A stretch of 32,177 nucleotides of DNA from Alphaproteobacteria bacterium HGW-Alphaproteobacteria-7 (GCA_002842735.1 PHEB01000022.1:20784-52960), one strand, 5' to 3'; counted from the stretch's first letter, positions 7,887 through 16,958 are shown. Numbers and translations are program-made. The notes: generated by a model from the sequence alone, not told the origin.

Positions 7887-8467
7887 CCCGCCCTACAATC
7901 ATTGGCCTTACCGGCTCCATCGGGATGGGCAAATCGACCGTCGCCGCGATGTTTGCAGACGCAGGAATCCCTGTGTTTGACGCTGATGCCGAAGTGCGCG
8001 CGATGCAGGGGCCGGGCGGCGAACTTGTCCCCGCCATCGAAGCCGCCTTCCCCGGATCGACCGGGCCGGACGGGGTCGATCGTGACCGGCTTGGCCATCA
8101 GGTGTTTGCCGACAAGGATGCGCTCGCGCGATTGGAAGCCATCGTTCACCCGGCGGTGGCGGCGCGGCGCGCAGCGTTTCTTGAACAGCATCACGATAAG
8201 CCCGCCGTGGTGTTCGACATCCCGCTGTTGTTCGAACGCGGCGGGCACGAGGCGGTGGACATCATTGTCGTCGTGTCCGCGCCGGAGGATGTGCAGCGCG
8301 CCCGCGTGCTCGCCCGCCCCGGCATGACCAAGCAGAAATTCGATCATATTTTCAACCTGCAACTGCATGACACCCACAAGCGCACGCGCGCCGATCACGT
8401 AATCGATACCGGCACCACGCACGAAAACACCCGCGCGCAGGTGATGGCTCTGATTGCGTCACTTTGA
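7883..8467 (+). CDS. coaE: dephospho-CoA kinase
   Basis: CoaE phosphorylates dephospho-CoA at the ribose 3'-OH, the last step of coenzyme A synthesis. The 194-residue protein starts with the P-loop GLTGSIGMGKSTVA at residues 7-20, followed by FDADAEVR with the conserved DAD motif. The lid region VFDIPLLFERGG and the C-terminal RADHVIDTG block are also visible. Translation starts at GTG (7883), whose bases overlap the aroE TGA; no ATG fits before the P-loop. Confidence 0.95.
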   Translation: MTRPTIIGLTGSIGMGKSTVAAMFADAGIPVFDADAEVRAMQGPGGELVPAIEAAFPGSTGPDGVDRDRLGHQVFADKDALARLEAIVHPAVAARRAAFLEQHHDKPAVVFDIPLLFERGGHEAVDIIVVVSAPEDVQRARVLARPGMTKQKFDHIFNLQLHDTHKRTRADHVIDTGTTHENTRAQVMALIASL

Positions 8468-8517
8468 TTGCAAACCCCCTCTTGCAACCCGCACAACATC
8501 GGTGAATAGTCCCCGAA

Positions 8518-9234
8518 ATGCGGGAAATCATTTTCGACACCGAAACCACCGGACTCGACCCCAAGACCGGGGATCGCATGGTGGAAATCGGCTGCATCGA
8601 AATGGTTGGCCGGGTCGAAACCGGCAGCACCTTTCACGCCTTCTTCAACCCTGATCGCGATATGCCGCCCGAGGCAGAGCGGGTTCACGGCCTCAGCGCC
8701 GCATTCCTCGCAACCAAGCCGCGCTTTGCCGAAGTCGCGGACGAATTGCTTGCCTTTCTGGGTGATGCGCCGCTGGTGGCGCATAATGCCGGGTTCGATT
8801 TCGGGTTCCTCAATAACGAGCTTGAAATCATCGGTCTCGCCCCGATCAGTCTCGACCGGATGGTTGATACTGTCGCCATCGCGCGCAAGCGGCACCCGGG
8901 TGCCAAATTGTCACTCGATGCGCTGTGCACGCGTTACGGGATTGATCGCAGCCACCGGGTCAAACACGGCGCGCTGCTCGATGCCGAATTGCTTGCGCAG
9001 GTCTATGTTGAATTGAATGGCGGGCGGCAGATCGGGCTGGGCCTGACGGACAGCGAAAACCGCGCGGGGCCTGCCGCCACCAATACCACCAATGCGCCCC
9101 CCAACGCACCATGGCATCGCCCGACCAGCGACCGCCCTCGGCGCGAACCTCGCCCCCATGTTGCCAGCCCGGAGGAGCTGGAACGCCACCGCGCATTCAT
9201 TGCCGGAATCGACCAAGCGATCTGGACGCGCTGA
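8518..9234 (+). CDS. dnaQ: DNA polymerase III epsilon subunit (proofreading 3'-5' exonuclease)
   Basis: The epsilon subunit removes misincorporated bases in the replicative polymerase. The 238-residue protein carries the DEDDh exonuclease residues: Asp7 and Glu9 in FDTETTG, Asp94 in HNAGFD, and His150 with Asp155 in HGALLDAELL. QIGLGL at 171-176 fits the clamp-binding hexapeptide pattern QxxLxL just after the exonuclease domain. Residues from about 180 to 215 are low in complexity and rich in Ala, Asn, Pro and Arg, a linker before the C-terminal segment expected to meet the alpha subunit. The start lies 50 bp after coaE without a clear Shine-Dalgarno. Confidence 0.95.
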   Translation: MREIIFDTETTGLDPKTGDRMVEIGCIEMVGRVETGSTFHAFFNPDRDMPPEAERVHGLSAAFLATKPRFAEVADELLAFLGDAPLVAHNAGFDFGFLNNELEIIGLAPISLDRMVDTVAIARKRHPGAKLSLDALCTRYGIDRSHRVKHGALLDAELLAQVYVELNGGRQIGLGLTDSENRAGPAATNTTNAPPNAPWHRPTSDRPRREPRPHVASPEELERHRAFIAGIDQAIWTR

Positions 9235-9297
9235 ACGGCGCGCACGGGCCGCGATAGTTTACAGGAACCGCATCACAAACGGGAGGTCTACACGACC

Positions 9298-9864
9298 ATG
9301 GATATTCGTATTTCAGGCCACCAGATGGAAACCGGCATCGCGCTGCAGGAACACGCGGCTGAACGGTTGGGCGCAATCGTCGAGAAATATTTCGACCGCG
9401 CGCTATCCTCCCACGTCACTTTTGGCAAAGCCCCGGCTGGCGCCTTTACCTGCGATATCGTCACCCATGTGATGCAGGGCCTGATCCTGAAAGCACAAGG
9501 ATCAGCGCCCGATGCGCATATCGCGCTGGATGATGCCGTGGCCAAGATCGACAAGCAGCTGCGCCGTTACAAGCGCCGCCTGACCGATCGCCACGAACAG
9601 ACCAGCTATTCGCGCGCCGAAGATGACGCCGCCTATACCATCTTCGCGGTTGAGGAGGATGTCGAGGATGAGGTTACCGCCGATGCCCCACTGGTGATTG
9701 CTGAAACCCGGGTCGACATCCCCACCGCCAGCGTTGCCGACGCGGTGATGATGATGGATTTGCGCCATACCCCCGCGTTGTTTTTCAAAAATGCTGGCAC
9801 CGGGCGGCATAATATGGTTTACCGCCGCGCCGATGGCTCGATCGGATGGGTTGAGCCGAAATAG
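9298..9864 (+). CDS. hpf: ribosome hibernation-promoting factor, long form
   Basis: HPF binds the 30S decoding region and, in its long form, pairs 70S ribosomes into inactive 100S dimers. The 188-residue protein has the N-terminal HPF/RaiA domain (residues 1 to about 100: MDIRISGHQMETGIALQEHA, then IALDDAVAKIDKQLRRYKRR), an acidic linker (about 101-128) and the C-terminal dimerisation domain ending ALFFKNAGTGRHNMVYRR and DGSIGWVEPK. Having both domains marks the long form. A GGGAGG Shine-Dalgarno precedes the ATG. Together with ptsN next door this matches the hpf-ptsN pairing of many proteobacteria, although rpoN is absent here. Confidence 0.95.
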   Translation: MDIRISGHQMETGIALQEHAAERLGAIVEKYFDRALSSHVTFGKAPAGAFTCDIVTHVMQGLILKAQGSAPDAHIALDDAVAKIDKQLRRYKRRLTDRHEQTSYSRAEDDAAYTIFAVEEDVEDEVTADAPLVIAETRVDIPTASVADAVMMMDLRHTPALFFKNAGTGRHNMVYRRADGSIGWVEPK

Positions 9865-9910
9865 CAGTGCGATACGCGCTTGCCGCAAGGGAAAAGGCGA
9901 TTTTCCAACT

Positions 9911-9941
9911 GCGCAGGCGGCGGTAGCAGGAGCGCCTGCGC
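9911..9941 (+). other. hairpin in the hpf-ptsN spacer
   Basis: Nine bases GCGCAGGCG (9911-9919) are the exact complement of 9933-9941 across a 13-nt loop. A smaller hairpin, GGAAAA/TTTTCC, precedes it at 9890-9906. No T-run follows, so it is more likely an RNA-processing or attenuation structure than a plain terminator (inference). Confidence 0.4.
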
Positions 9942-9993
9942 TGCGGCGGATATTCGCTACTTGCAGGCACTTTCAATCGGGATTCGCAACAAC

Positions 9994-10455
9994 ATGGACG
10001 TCAATCTGGCTCTTTCACCGCAAGCGATTGCGTTTGCTCGGTTTGATAGCAAGCCCAAGGTGCTTTCGAAGATCGCGCAGCTGCTCGCCGACGCTTACGG
10101 GCTTGATGTGGGCGAAGTGCTCGAAGGCCTCGAAGCGCGTGAGGCACTTGGCAGCACCGGCTTCGGGCGCGGGGTGGCGATCCCGCATTGCCGCAGCAAG
10201 ACTGTCCGCCGCCCGTCACTGGCGCTGATCCGGCTGGAGGCACCGATCGATTATGCTGCTGCCGATGCGCTTCCGGTTACGCTGGTGTGCGGCCTTGTCT
10301 CGCCCGAGAATGCCGGGGCGACGCATCTGCACGCGCTGGCGGCGATTTCGCGGCTGACACGCGATGAAACGATGCTGCAGATGCTGGCCGACGCGCCCAC
10401 GACCGAAGCGGTCTATGCGCTGCTGACCAACCAATTCCTGCGCGATGCCGCCTGA
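9994..10455 (+). CDS. ptsN: PTS IIA-like nitrogen regulatory protein PtsN
   Basis: PtsN (EIIA-Ntr) is the final phosphate acceptor of the nitrogen phosphotransferase system; its phosphorylation state controls targets such as potassium transport and stress pathways. The chosen ATG gives 153 residues, the usual size. The phosphorylated histidine is His65 in GVAIPHCRSK, and the domain continues to ALLTNQFLRDAA. The open frame extends 38 codons upstream, but that part is low-complexity and covers a hairpin, so I rejected the longer form. It lies 129 bp after hpf. Its end overlaps the next gene by 11 bp in another frame. Confidence 0.92.
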   Translation: MDVNLALSPQAIAFARFDSKPKVLSKIAQLLADAYGLDVGEVLEGLEAREALGSTGFGRGVAIPHCRSKTVRRPSLALIRLEAPIDYAAADALPVTLVCGLVSPENAGATHLHALAAISRLTRDETMLQMLADAPTTEAVYALLTNQFLRDAA

Positions 10456-10978
10456 TCCGATAGAACACGTGATGCCCGAACGTCCCGACCAACCTCTCGC
10501 GACCGGGCCGGACACGGGGGCCCAGCAGCATTACCGGGCGCTCGAACGGCTTTATGCCTCGGCCCCGATCAACCGCAAGTTTGCTTCATCATTGCACATT
10601 CCGGGTGAGGGATTGTCGCAGTTGCGCTTTACCGTGACGCCTGAAGATTACCACGCGGCGGGGGCGGCGCACGGGACGATCTATTTCAAGATGCTCGATG
10701 ATGCGGCCTTCTATGCCGCGAACACGTTGGCAACCGACCGGTTTTTGCTGACCACCAGCTTCAACCTCCACTTTACCAAGCCGGTGCGCGCCGGGACGGT
10801 GATCGCCGAAGGGCGCTGGGTTACAGGCAAGCGGCGGGTGTTCGTGGCCGAAGCGCGGCTGGTCGATGAAGAGGGCGATGAAATCGGGCGCGGCACGGGC
10901 ACCTTCATGCGCTCTCGCATGGCGCTGTCGAGCCTGCCCGGCTACGCGGCGGATGGGGCTGCCGGGGCCATGGGATGA
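10445..10978 (+). CDS. PaaI family thioesterase (hotdog fold)
   Basis: A 177-residue acyl-CoA thioesterase-like protein. The hotdog core spans about residues 40-160. AAHGTIYFKMLDDAAFYAAN contains the HG and D motifs of the central helix, and LTTSFNLHFTKPVRAGTVIAEG supplies the following strands, as in PaaI/YbgC-type enzymes. The substrate is unknown. The start is uncertain: the ATG at 10445 overlaps ptsN by 11 bp, while a second ATG at 10472 (MPERPDQP) would leave a 16-bp gap and lose only a disordered leader. The stop overlaps the next gene as ATGA. Confidence 0.83.
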   Translation: MPPDPIEHVMPERPDQPLATGPDTGAQQHYRALERLYASAPINRKFASSLHIPGEGLSQLRFTVTPEDYHAAGAAHGTIYFKMLDDAAFYAANTLATDRFLLTTSFNLHFTKPVRAGTVIAEGRWVTGKRRVFVAEARLVDEEGDEIGRGTGTFMRSRMALSSLPGYAADGAAGAMG

Positions 10979-11310
10979 GCGCCCGACTGCCCGCCCATCT
11001 TGAGGCCAGCGCGATTATCCGGCTTGCCGAATCGCAAGGCGGCTATGCCACGGTGCTCGCCAAGGGTGAACGTGATGCCGGCACGATCCTGATTGTAACC
11101 CTGTGTCGCGGCGCTGGGGCAGTGCTTTACGAAAGAATGCCGGGGCTGGACGATTCACGTTCTTTTGTTGCGACAAAATGCGAAAACGCTGAAAACAAGC
11201 GAGAATTTTCCGACTATCTCGATCGCAGGCGGCAACAAGATGACGATTTGTGGTTAATCGAGGTTAATATCGCTGATCCCGAACGCTTCATCGCGAATTT
11301 GCCCGATTAA
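10975..11310 (+). CDS. DUF1491 family protein
   Basis: A 111-residue cytoplasmic protein that I recognise as DUF1491, an alphaproteobacterial family of unknown function. The conserved features are the opening SARLPAHLEASAIIRLAES, the block GYATVLAKGERDAGTIL, LYERMPG, and the C-terminal DDDLWLIEVNIADPERFI. There is no signal peptide or membrane segment. The start codon overlaps the thioesterase stop, so the two are likely translated together. The 196 bp between it and the next gene hold no gene I can support. Confidence 0.88.
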   Translation: MSARLPAHLEASAIIRLAESQGGYATVLAKGERDAGTILIVTLCRGAGAVLYERMPGLDDSRSFVATKCENAENKREFSDYLDRRRQQDDDLWLIEVNIADPERFIANLPD

Positions 11311-11506
11311 CTTGACCCCTGATCCGTTGAGCCTATTTGCCGCCGCACTTCCCAGCGCAGGCTGATGGGGCGGCATTTCGGCTGTCCGGTCAGCACGCAG
11401 ACGGGGGGCGGCCGGCAGGCTTTTTCGAACCCACCACAATCAGCGATGATTGAAGCAAGGTTCCCGCCTGCGTCGGAGCGCGCTCACCGCCCAATTTGTA
11501 GTTTGC

Positions 11507-12157
11507 ATGACTCGCAAGAGTGTTTCAATTATCGCGATTGCCGCTGTGGCGGTTGCAACCTCGATGTTTCCGAGCGGCAATGACGCCCTCGCACTGGCCC
11601 AGTCGGCCAATAACCAGTTCACACCAACCCCAGTGGTTGGCGCTGTCGAGCTGGTGCCAGACCAACCCATCACCTTTGTTTCGCAGGAAGTGGTCCAGCC
11701 ACTTTCCGCCGCGCCTGCCCAGGCCGTGCTGACCGAAGCAGGTTCGCTCGCTGATCTGGTTGGCATGGTTGATGCCGACACCGCTTTGACCGAAGAAATG
11801 CGTTGCCTCGCCGGCGCGGTCTATTTCGAAGCGCGCGGCGAACCCCTCGCCGGGCAATTGGCGGTGGCGCAGGTGATCATCAACCGTTCCGAAGACAACC
11901 GCTTCCCGCGCAGCTATTGCGGCGTGGTGGCGCAGCCGGGGCAGTTTTCCTTCATGCGCGGTAGCCGGATGCCTGCGATCCGCACCGGAACCACGGCATG
12001 GTCACGCGCGGTGGCGATTGCTGAAATCGCCGACAAGGGCCTGTGGGAATCCGAAGCGGGCGACGCGGTGTTCTTCCACGCCAAATATGTCCGCCCCAGC
12101 TGGAGCCACCGCAAGACGCGGTTGGCGCAGATCGACACCCATATTTTCTATCGGTGA
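11507..12157 (+). CDS. secreted cell wall hydrolase (SleB/Hydrolase_2 family)
   Basis: A 216-residue exported protein likely to cut peptidoglycan glycan strands. The chosen ATG gives MTRKSVSIIAIAAVAVATSM, a typical signal peptide (charged end, then a hydrophobic core). The frame is open 19 codons earlier, but those residues would spoil the signal. A Pro/Val-rich linker follows to about residue 95. The Hydrolase_2 domain then starts at MRCLAGAVYFEARGEPLAGQ, with the proposed catalytic glutamate at 108, and continues through AVAQVIINR and the cysteine-containing SYCGVV. This family includes spore SleB, but in non-sporing alphaproteobacteria it is a general wall enzyme. Its end faces xth, 18 bp away. 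Confidence 0.9.
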   Translation: MTRKSVSIIAIAAVAVATSMFPSGNDALALAQSANNQFTPTPVVGAVELVPDQPITFVSQEVVQPLSAAPAQAVLTEAGSLADLVGMVDADTALTEEMRCLAGAVYFEARGEPLAGQLAVAQVIINRSEDNRFPRSYCGVVAQPGQFSFMRGSRMPAIRTGTTAWSRAVAIAEIADKGLWESEAGDAVFFHAKYVRPSWSHRKTRLAQIDTHIFYR

Positions 12158-12175
12158 GATAGTAGGTTGCGGGGC

Positions 12176-12976
12176 TTAATCCCCCCGCAACTTTACCCAG
12201 ACAGGCGCATGATCGCTGGCTTTTTCGCGGCCGCGATGATCCTTGTCGACGCCCACGGCCTCCAGCCGGTCGGCGCATTCGGGTGACAGCAGGATGTGAT
12301 CGATGCGGAAGCCGTGGTCGCGTTGCCACGCGCCCGCCTGATAATCCCAATAGGTCCACACCCCGCCGCGCGGGTTCAGTGTGCGCACCGCATCGCACCA
12401 GCCATCGCCGAGCATCCGGGCATAGGCAGCGCGCGATTCGGGCTGCATCAGCGCATCGTCCTGCATTGCCTTGACCGACCACGTGTCATTGTCTTCCGGA
12501 ATGACGTTGAAATCGCCCGTCACCACGGCGGGCACTTCTTCAGCCCAGATCGCGGCCATGCGCGCGCGCAGGGCTTCCATCCATGCCAGCTTGTAATCGA
12601 ATTTCGGCCCCGGATGCGGGTTGCCGTTGGGCAGATACAGGCAGGCGACGCGCACTCCGCTGACATCGGCTTCAAGATAGCGCGCCTGTTCGCCTTCGCC
12701 GTCTTTGGGGCCACCAACAACCCCCAGCCCGCGCTGCACTTCGGTGATTGTGTATCCGGCCTGCGCATCCACCAGAATCGCCACGCCGTTGAAGGCTTTC
12801 TGCCCGTGCCAGATCGCTGTGTAACCCAGCGCCTCGATCTCTGCGGCGGGGACGCCTTCGTCTTGCGATTTGATTTCCTGGAGGCACGCGACGCTGGGGC
12901 GCGTTTCGGCGAGCCATTCGGTAAGACGCGGCAGCCGCGCCTTGATCCCGTTGATGTTGTAGGTGGCGATTTTCAT
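12176..12976 (-). CDS. xth: exodeoxyribonuclease III
   Basis: Xth is an AP endonuclease and 3'-5' exonuclease of base excision repair. The 266-residue length matches E. coli XthA. Catalytic residues in view: Asn7 in YNINGIK, Glu34 in LQEIK, Asp155 and Asn157 in TGDFN, and Asp255-His256 in SDHAPVW. The start MKIATYNINGIKARLP is the family N-terminus. Upstream on the same strand lies a large palindromic repeat and then the Fe-S carrier gene, so xth may share that transcript. The paralogue ExoA cannot be excluded as the better name. Confidence 0.95.
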   Translation of the reverse strand: MKIATYNINGIKARLPRLTEWLAETRPSVACLQEIKSQDEGVPAAEIEALGYTAIWHGQKAFNGVAILVDAQAGYTITEVQRGLGVVGGPKDGEGEQARYLEADVSGVRVACLYLPNGNPHPGPKFDYKLAWMEALRARMAAIWAEEVPAVVTGDFNVIPEDNDTWSVKAMQDDALMQPESRAAYARMLGDGWCDAVRTLNPRGGVWTYWDYQAGAWQRDHGFRIDHILLSPECADRLEAVGVDKDHRGREKASDHAPVWVKLRGD

Positions 12977-12983
12977 GCGGCAA

Positions 12984-13096
12984 CCTCGTCATTGCGAGCG
13001 TAGCGAAGCAATCCATGAACAGGTGTGCGCGCCTGATGACAGGTTAGTTCATGGATTGCCGCGTCGGCCCTTGCGGGCCTCCTCGCAATGACGAGG
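12984..13096. repeat. palindromic intergenic repeat, copy A
   Basis: The outer arms CCTCGTCATTGCGAG (12984-12998) and 13082-13096 are exact inverted complements (15 bp). An inner pair, CAATCCATGAAC (13009-13020) with 13047-13058, is also perfect over 12 bp. Smaller hairpins lie between, including GGCCCTTGCGGGCC at 13066-13079. Copy B at 30406-30513 has the same plan in the opposite orientation. It fills the erpA-xth gap and may act as a transcript-folding or terminating element (inference). Confidence 0.9.
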
Positions 13097-13108
13097 CAAG
13101 AGATCAAC

Positions 13109-13441
13109 TCAAATCCCGAAACTTGAACCGCACCCGCACCCGGCAGCAGCCTGCGGGTTTTCAACCTTGAACGCTGCGCCGCCGAGCGATTCGACGAAAT
13201 CAACCACGCTGCCAGCGATCAGATCAAGGCTCATGGGGTCAACCACCAGCTGCACCCCGTCGGTTTCGCTCACGCTGTCGTCGCTGTCGGGCGCGTCGGC
13301 GAGGTCGAACTTGTATTGAAAGCCCGAACACCCCCCGCCTTCGACCGATAGCCGCAGGATCGCCGGGCGCGATTGCTTGTCGGCGATCCACGCAATCCGC
13401 TTTGCGGCGGCGGGGGTGAGGGTTAGCGGCTGTGCGGTCAT
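13109..13441 (-). CDS. erpA: A-type iron-sulfur carrier protein (ErpA/IscA family)
   Basis: A-type carriers accept a nascent Fe-S cluster and pass it to target enzymes. The 110-residue protein has the three conserved cysteines in GGGCSGFQYKF and GCGCGSSF, which bind the cluster, within the HesB/IscA domain (about residues 6-110). Family members ErpA, IscA and SufA look alike; the name erpA is the likeliest for a stand-alone alphaproteobacterial copy, but sufA is possible. No other isc or suf gene is nearby. The gene lies 40 bp after the CBS-domain gene on the same strand. Confidence 0.88.
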   Translation of the reverse strand: MTAQPLTLTPAAAKRIAWIADKQSRPAILRLSVEGGGCSGFQYKFDLADAPDSDDSVSETDGVQLVVDPMSLDLIAGSVVDFVESLGGAAFKVENPQAAAGCGCGSSFGI

Positions 13442-13480
13442 GACAGTGATCTAAGGTGCGCAGGCGGGTTCCTCAAGCCT

Positions 13481-13912
13481 TCACGCCGATTGAATATAGG
13501 TGCGCAGCGCCTCGGCTTCGTGTTTCACCTCGTCGATCTTGTACTTCACCAGGTCGCCGATCGAGATGAAGCCGACCAGCGCGCCGCCTTCGACCACCGG
13601 GAAATGCCGGAACCGGCGGCGGGTCATCATCGCCAACGCACCGTCAATCCCGGTTGCAGGTTCGACCGTGACGGCGGGCGAGGTCATGATTTTTTCAACC
13701 GGTAGCCCAAGGCACGCGTCGCCGTGTTCGGCGAGGCGGTAAATCACATCACGTTCGGACACGATGCCCACCACCTTGCCGTCGCGCAGCACCGGCAGCG
13801 CGCCGATCCGCCGGGTGGCAAGGATTTCGACTGCTTCGGCTACCAAGGTGGACACGTCGCAGGCAATAATGTCGGAAGATGTGCGTTGGGCAATGATTCT
13901 GGCGATAGTCAT
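13481..13912 (-). CDS. CBS domain-containing protein
   Basis: A 143-residue protein made almost wholly of a tandem CBS pair (Bateman module). CBS1 covers about residues 8-62 (VAEAVEILATRRIGALPVLRDG, VVGIVSERDVIYRLAE) and CBS2 about 75-130 (MMTRRRFRHFPVVEGGALVG, FISIGDLVKYKI). Such modules usually bind adenine nucleotides. No effector domain is attached, so the regulated partner is unknown. GGGAGGG about 10 nt before the ATG is a strong Shine-Dalgarno. The gene is divergent from the small membrane protein gene at 14047. Confidence 0.92.
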   Translation of the reverse strand: MTIARIIAQRTSSDIIACDVSTLVAEAVEILATRRIGALPVLRDGKVVGIVSERDVIYRLAEHGDACLGLPVEKIMTSPAVTVEPATGIDGALAMMTRRRFRHFPVVEGGALVGFISIGDLVKYKIDEVKHEAEALRTYIQSA

Positions 13913-14046
13913 GGACCGATTCCCTCCCTCTCATCTGTGAAAATGCCATGTTTGCCGCGAAAAGGCGAATCTGCGCAGGTCGGGCGTTGCACGACATGAA
14001 CCGCCGGTTGCGTGCTTTCGCGTTGCATTGCGGCAAAGTGCGCGCC

Positions 14047-14370
14047 ATGTCGCAGGCCATGACCCGCAAATCTCCACTTGATGACCCTGTGAACGCCGCC
14101 CATGCCTGGGCACGTTATCGCCAGATCATGAAATGGCTGATGGCCGCCACCACGTTAACCGTGGGGATCGCGATAGCCATTCTGTTTGCGTATAACGGAA
14201 TGATTTCCGTGCATTTTTACATTGCCGTGGCGATGGGGATCAGCCCGACGATGCTGCTGGGCGGCGCATTGATGGGGCTGGTTTTCCTGTCCAACGGCAC
14301 CGGCCATGACGAATCGGTCGATAACAAGCTGCCCTCGTCTGACGAATTCTGGTCGCCCAAGGATGATTAG
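14047..14370 (+). CDS. small conserved membrane protein, function unknown
   Basis: A 107-residue protein with two predicted membrane segments (about residues 29-49 and 55-79). Its N-terminus holds an [14 protein letters not shown] motif and its cytoplasmic tail is acidic ([20 protein letters not shown]). Similar small proteins occur in sphingomonads, but I know no function. The ATG at 14047 was preferred over an earlier start at 13948 because the upstream residues are basic and unlike a membrane protein; ATG 14059 is also possible. Its stop shares TTAG with the opposing ferredoxin-like gene. Confidence 0.72.
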   Translation: MSQAMTRKSPLDDPVNAAHAWARYRQIMKWLMAATTLTVGIAIAILFAYNGMISVHFYIAVAMGISPTMLLGGALMGLVFLSNGTGHDESVDNKLPSSDEFWSPKDD

Positions 14371-14780
14371 GAAGGCGGCAGCAACCTGAACTCTTCCACC
14401 GGCACGCCGCCGATCAGATGTTCTTCGATGATCCGGTCGAGCGCTGCCGGGCTGCATGAATGATACCACACCCCGTCAGGCCACACGACCGCGACCGGGC
14501 CCGCGGCGCAGATTTGCAGGCAATCGGCCTTGCTGCGTTGCACCCCGCCGCCCGGCCCGCGCGGGCTGTCCTCGCCTCGCTTCGGGCCGACAAGTCCGCG
14601 TTCCTTCAGCCGGGCTTTCAGGAACTGCCAGCTTTCTTCCCCTGCTTCACGCGAACAGCATTTCTGCTTGTCCGATAGCGCGCACAGCATGATGTGGCGG
14701 GTGATGGCGGTGCCCTTGGCCGGGTCGCCGTAATGCTTGGCGAGCGATGTCTGGGCGGACAGCAGTTCCTTGCGGCTCAT
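14367..14780 (-). CDS. (2Fe-2S) ferredoxin domain-containing protein (thioredoxin-like fold)
   Basis: A 137-residue protein of the thioredoxin-like [2Fe-2S] ferredoxin type. The cluster cysteines fit the family pattern: [14 protein letters not shown] (Cys33 and the CC pair) and [19 protein letters not shown] (two more), followed by the conserved VWYHSCSP. Such proteins are related to the NuoE ferredoxin domain; physiological partners are unknown. Its ATG overlaps the S9 peptidase stop... read leftward, the peptidase gene overlaps it by ATGA at 14777-14780, with the ferredoxin start inside the peptidase end. The stop overlaps a convergent gene by 4 bp. Confidence 0.88.
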   Translation of the reverse strand: MSRKELLSAQTSLAKHYGDPAKGTAITRHIMLCALSDKQKCCSREAGEESWQFLKARLKERGLVGPKRGEDSPRGPGGGVQRSKADCLQICAAGPVAVVWPDGVWYHSCSPAALDRIIEEHLIGGVPVEEFRLLPPS

Positions 14781-16918
14781 TTGTCCGCCTCAGGCTCCGT
14801 CTGCAACCAGCGATTCAACCAGGCGAACACGGTATTGTGCCATTGCAGCGAGTTTTTGGGGCTGAGCACCCAGTGGTTTTCATCCGGGAACACCAGCAAT
14901 TGCGACGGAATCCCGCGCTCCTGCAAGGCGGTGAAGCTTTGCAGCCCTTGAGTGTAAGGCACACGGAAATCCTGCTTGCCCGTCACCACCAGCATCGGGG
15001 TTTGCCACTTGTCGACGTGGCGCACCGGGTTCCACTTTTCGTAAACCTCGCGCGCCTGCTCATACGATCCGCCGAAATCCCAGCGCGGGAACCACAATTC
15101 CTCGGTGGAATAGTAGAAACTGCGCATATCGAACAGGCCATCATGCTGGACGAGGCAATTGAACCGCTCAGGCCATTGACCGGCGATCCAGTTGACCATG
15201 TATCCGCCGTAACTCGCCCCCATGGCGCAGGCGCGGGTGCCGTCGATCTGCGGGTCGAGCGCCAATGCGGCGTCAAGGCCTTTTTGCAAGTCCTCCAGCG
15301 GTTTGCCGCCCCAATCGCGGTTGATCGCATCGGTAAAGGCCTGCCCGTATCCGGTGCTGCCGTGAAAATCGACCGAGATCACCGCATAGCCTTGGCTGGC
15401 GACCACGCGGGGGTTCCAGCGGGTTGACCAGCCATCGTTGAAGCTGCCCTGCGGCCCGCCATGGATATAAAGAATCGCCGGGATCGGCCCGTTCTGATCG
15501 GCCAGCCGCGTGATCTGTCCCCACACCGTATCGCCGCTAGCGCCCGCAAAGCTGAACCGCCGGGTGACGATGCTGGCCATCCCGCCCACCCGGGTGGTGG
15601 CCACATCGGTCAGCGGGCGGGCCTGCGCCATTCCGTCGGACAGATAGAGTTCCGCCGGGTTGCCCAGCGAATCGCGGGTGAACAATATCCGCCCGCCCGG
15701 CAGCGGGGTAAGATTGGCGATATGCGCCTCATTCCCCGCCATCAGATTAAGCTCTGTCGCTGCCCCGGTGTTTGGATCAATGCGGAAGGCGGGGGTATCA
15801 AGCACCTTTTGCGCGGTGGCGATCAGCGTCTTGCCATCCGCGCTCCACGTCAGTGAGCCGAAACTGAGGTCGGTCTTTGCGGTCAGATTGCGCAGCTTGC
15901 CGGTCTTGAGATCGAGCAGCTGCACCGCCAGCTTGTCCGCTTCATAGGCCGGGCGTTCCATTGCCAGCCATGCGAGGTAGCGGCCATCGGGCGATGGGGC
16001 GGGGGTGGTGTCGGTTGCGGCATTGCCTGCGGTGAGCAGGATCGGGGCAGCACCCGACAGGTCGGATACGTAGATATCGAGATTGGTCGAAGTCGGTTCG
16101 GCCCCATCAGCCATCCGCGCGGTGAAATAGAGCGCGCTGCCATCGGGCGCAAAGGCGATTTCCTCCCCGCCGCCGAACGGCATGGTCGGGGTGTCGGCGG
16201 TGAGGCCGGTCGCAGGATCGTGCCCGTCAACCGGCGCGCCTGCGCCCACCGCTTTGCCGCCTTCGATCGGGAAGACGAACACGCGGTTGTGGACGCCGGG
16301 AGTCTTCCACTGATCCCAATGGCGCACAAATCCATCGGCGCCATCATACAGGCGTCCGGTCCCGGGGCCGGGCAGGTGCTTTGGCTTGGCATCCGGGCAG
16401 CCGAATTGCGGGCAATCGCGCGGGATTGCGGCCCACAGCGCGATGGCCTTGCCGTTGGGGGCGAGTTTGAATCCGGCGATGTCAGCGCCGGGGAAATCCG
16501 CCACCACTTGCGCCGCGCCGCTGCGGCCATCCTTGCCAATGACGATGCGCCACACGCGGCTGCGCGCTTCGGCCCCATCTTGCGGGGCTGCGCTGCTGAG
16601 GAAATAGAGCTGCCCATCCGGCCCAAACGCGGGGGACGAGGCTTTCAGCCCGAAATCGAGCGCGATCGGAACAGCCCCCGGCGTGCCGAGATCCAGAAGA
16701 TAAAACGCAGTGCTGCGCGCCAGGCTGTCTGGATCGGTGGTGGTCACGCCATAGACCGCCAGCGTGCCCGCCGCGTTCACTGCGGGCGCACCCAGACGCG
16801 GCAGGGTGACAAGGTCATGCGCGCTCATTGGAGCGGCAGGCTGCCCGTCTTGCGCGGCAAGCGGCGAGGCGATCAGCGCGGCGGCGATCAATGCGCCGGT
16901 TACAGTAAAATGTCTCAT
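14777..16918 (-). CDS. S9 family peptidase (prolyl oligopeptidase / acylaminoacyl peptidase type), exported
   Basis: A 713-residue serine peptidase that probably digests short peptides in the periplasm. [20 protein letters not shown] is a signal peptide with likely cleavage after LAAQ. A WD40-like beta-propeller occupies about residues 30-440 and includes [20 protein letters not shown], a TolB-type motif. The alpha/beta hydrolase domain follows with the triad Ser569 in GASYGGY, Asp650 in GKQDFRVP and His682 in ENHWVLSP. Its stop overlaps the start of the ferredoxin-like gene as ATGA, so the two are coupled, although no functional link is evident. Confidence 0.95.
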   Translation of the reverse strand: MRHFTVTGALIAAALIASPLAAQDGQPAAPMSAHDLVTLPRLGAPAVNAAGTLAVYGVTTTDPDSLARSTAFYLLDLGTPGAVPIALDFGLKASSPAFGPDGQLYFLSSAAPQDGAEARSRVWRIVIGKDGRSGAAQVVADFPGADIAGFKLAPNGKAIALWAAIPRDCPQFGCPDAKPKHLPGPGTGRLYDGADGFVRHWDQWKTPGVHNRVFVFPIEGGKAVGAGAPVDGHDPATGLTADTPTMPFGGGEEIAFAPDGSALYFTARMADGAEPTSTNLDIYVSDLSGAAPILLTAGNAATDTTPAPSPDGRYLAWLAMERPAYEADKLAVQLLDLKTGKLRNLTAKTDLSFGSLTWSADGKTLIATAQKVLDTPAFRIDPNTGAATELNLMAGNEAHIANLTPLPGGRILFTRDSLGNPAELYLSDGMAQARPLTDVATTRVGGMASIVTRRFSFAGASGDTVWGQITRLADQNGPIPAILYIHGGPQGSFNDGWSTRWNPRVVASQGYAVISVDFHGSTGYGQAFTDAINRDWGGKPLEDLQKGLDAALALDPQIDGTRACAMGASYGGYMVNWIAGQWPERFNCLVQHDGLFDMRSFYYSTEELWFPRWDFGGSYEQAREVYEKWNPVRHVDKWQTPMLVVTGKQDFRVPYTQGLQSFTALQERGIPSQLLVFPDENHWVLSPKNSLQWHNTVFAWLNRWLQTEPEADK

Positions 16919-16958
16919 GACCGCGGGATTAGCCCGCCACGCCGCGCGGCGCCAGAGT

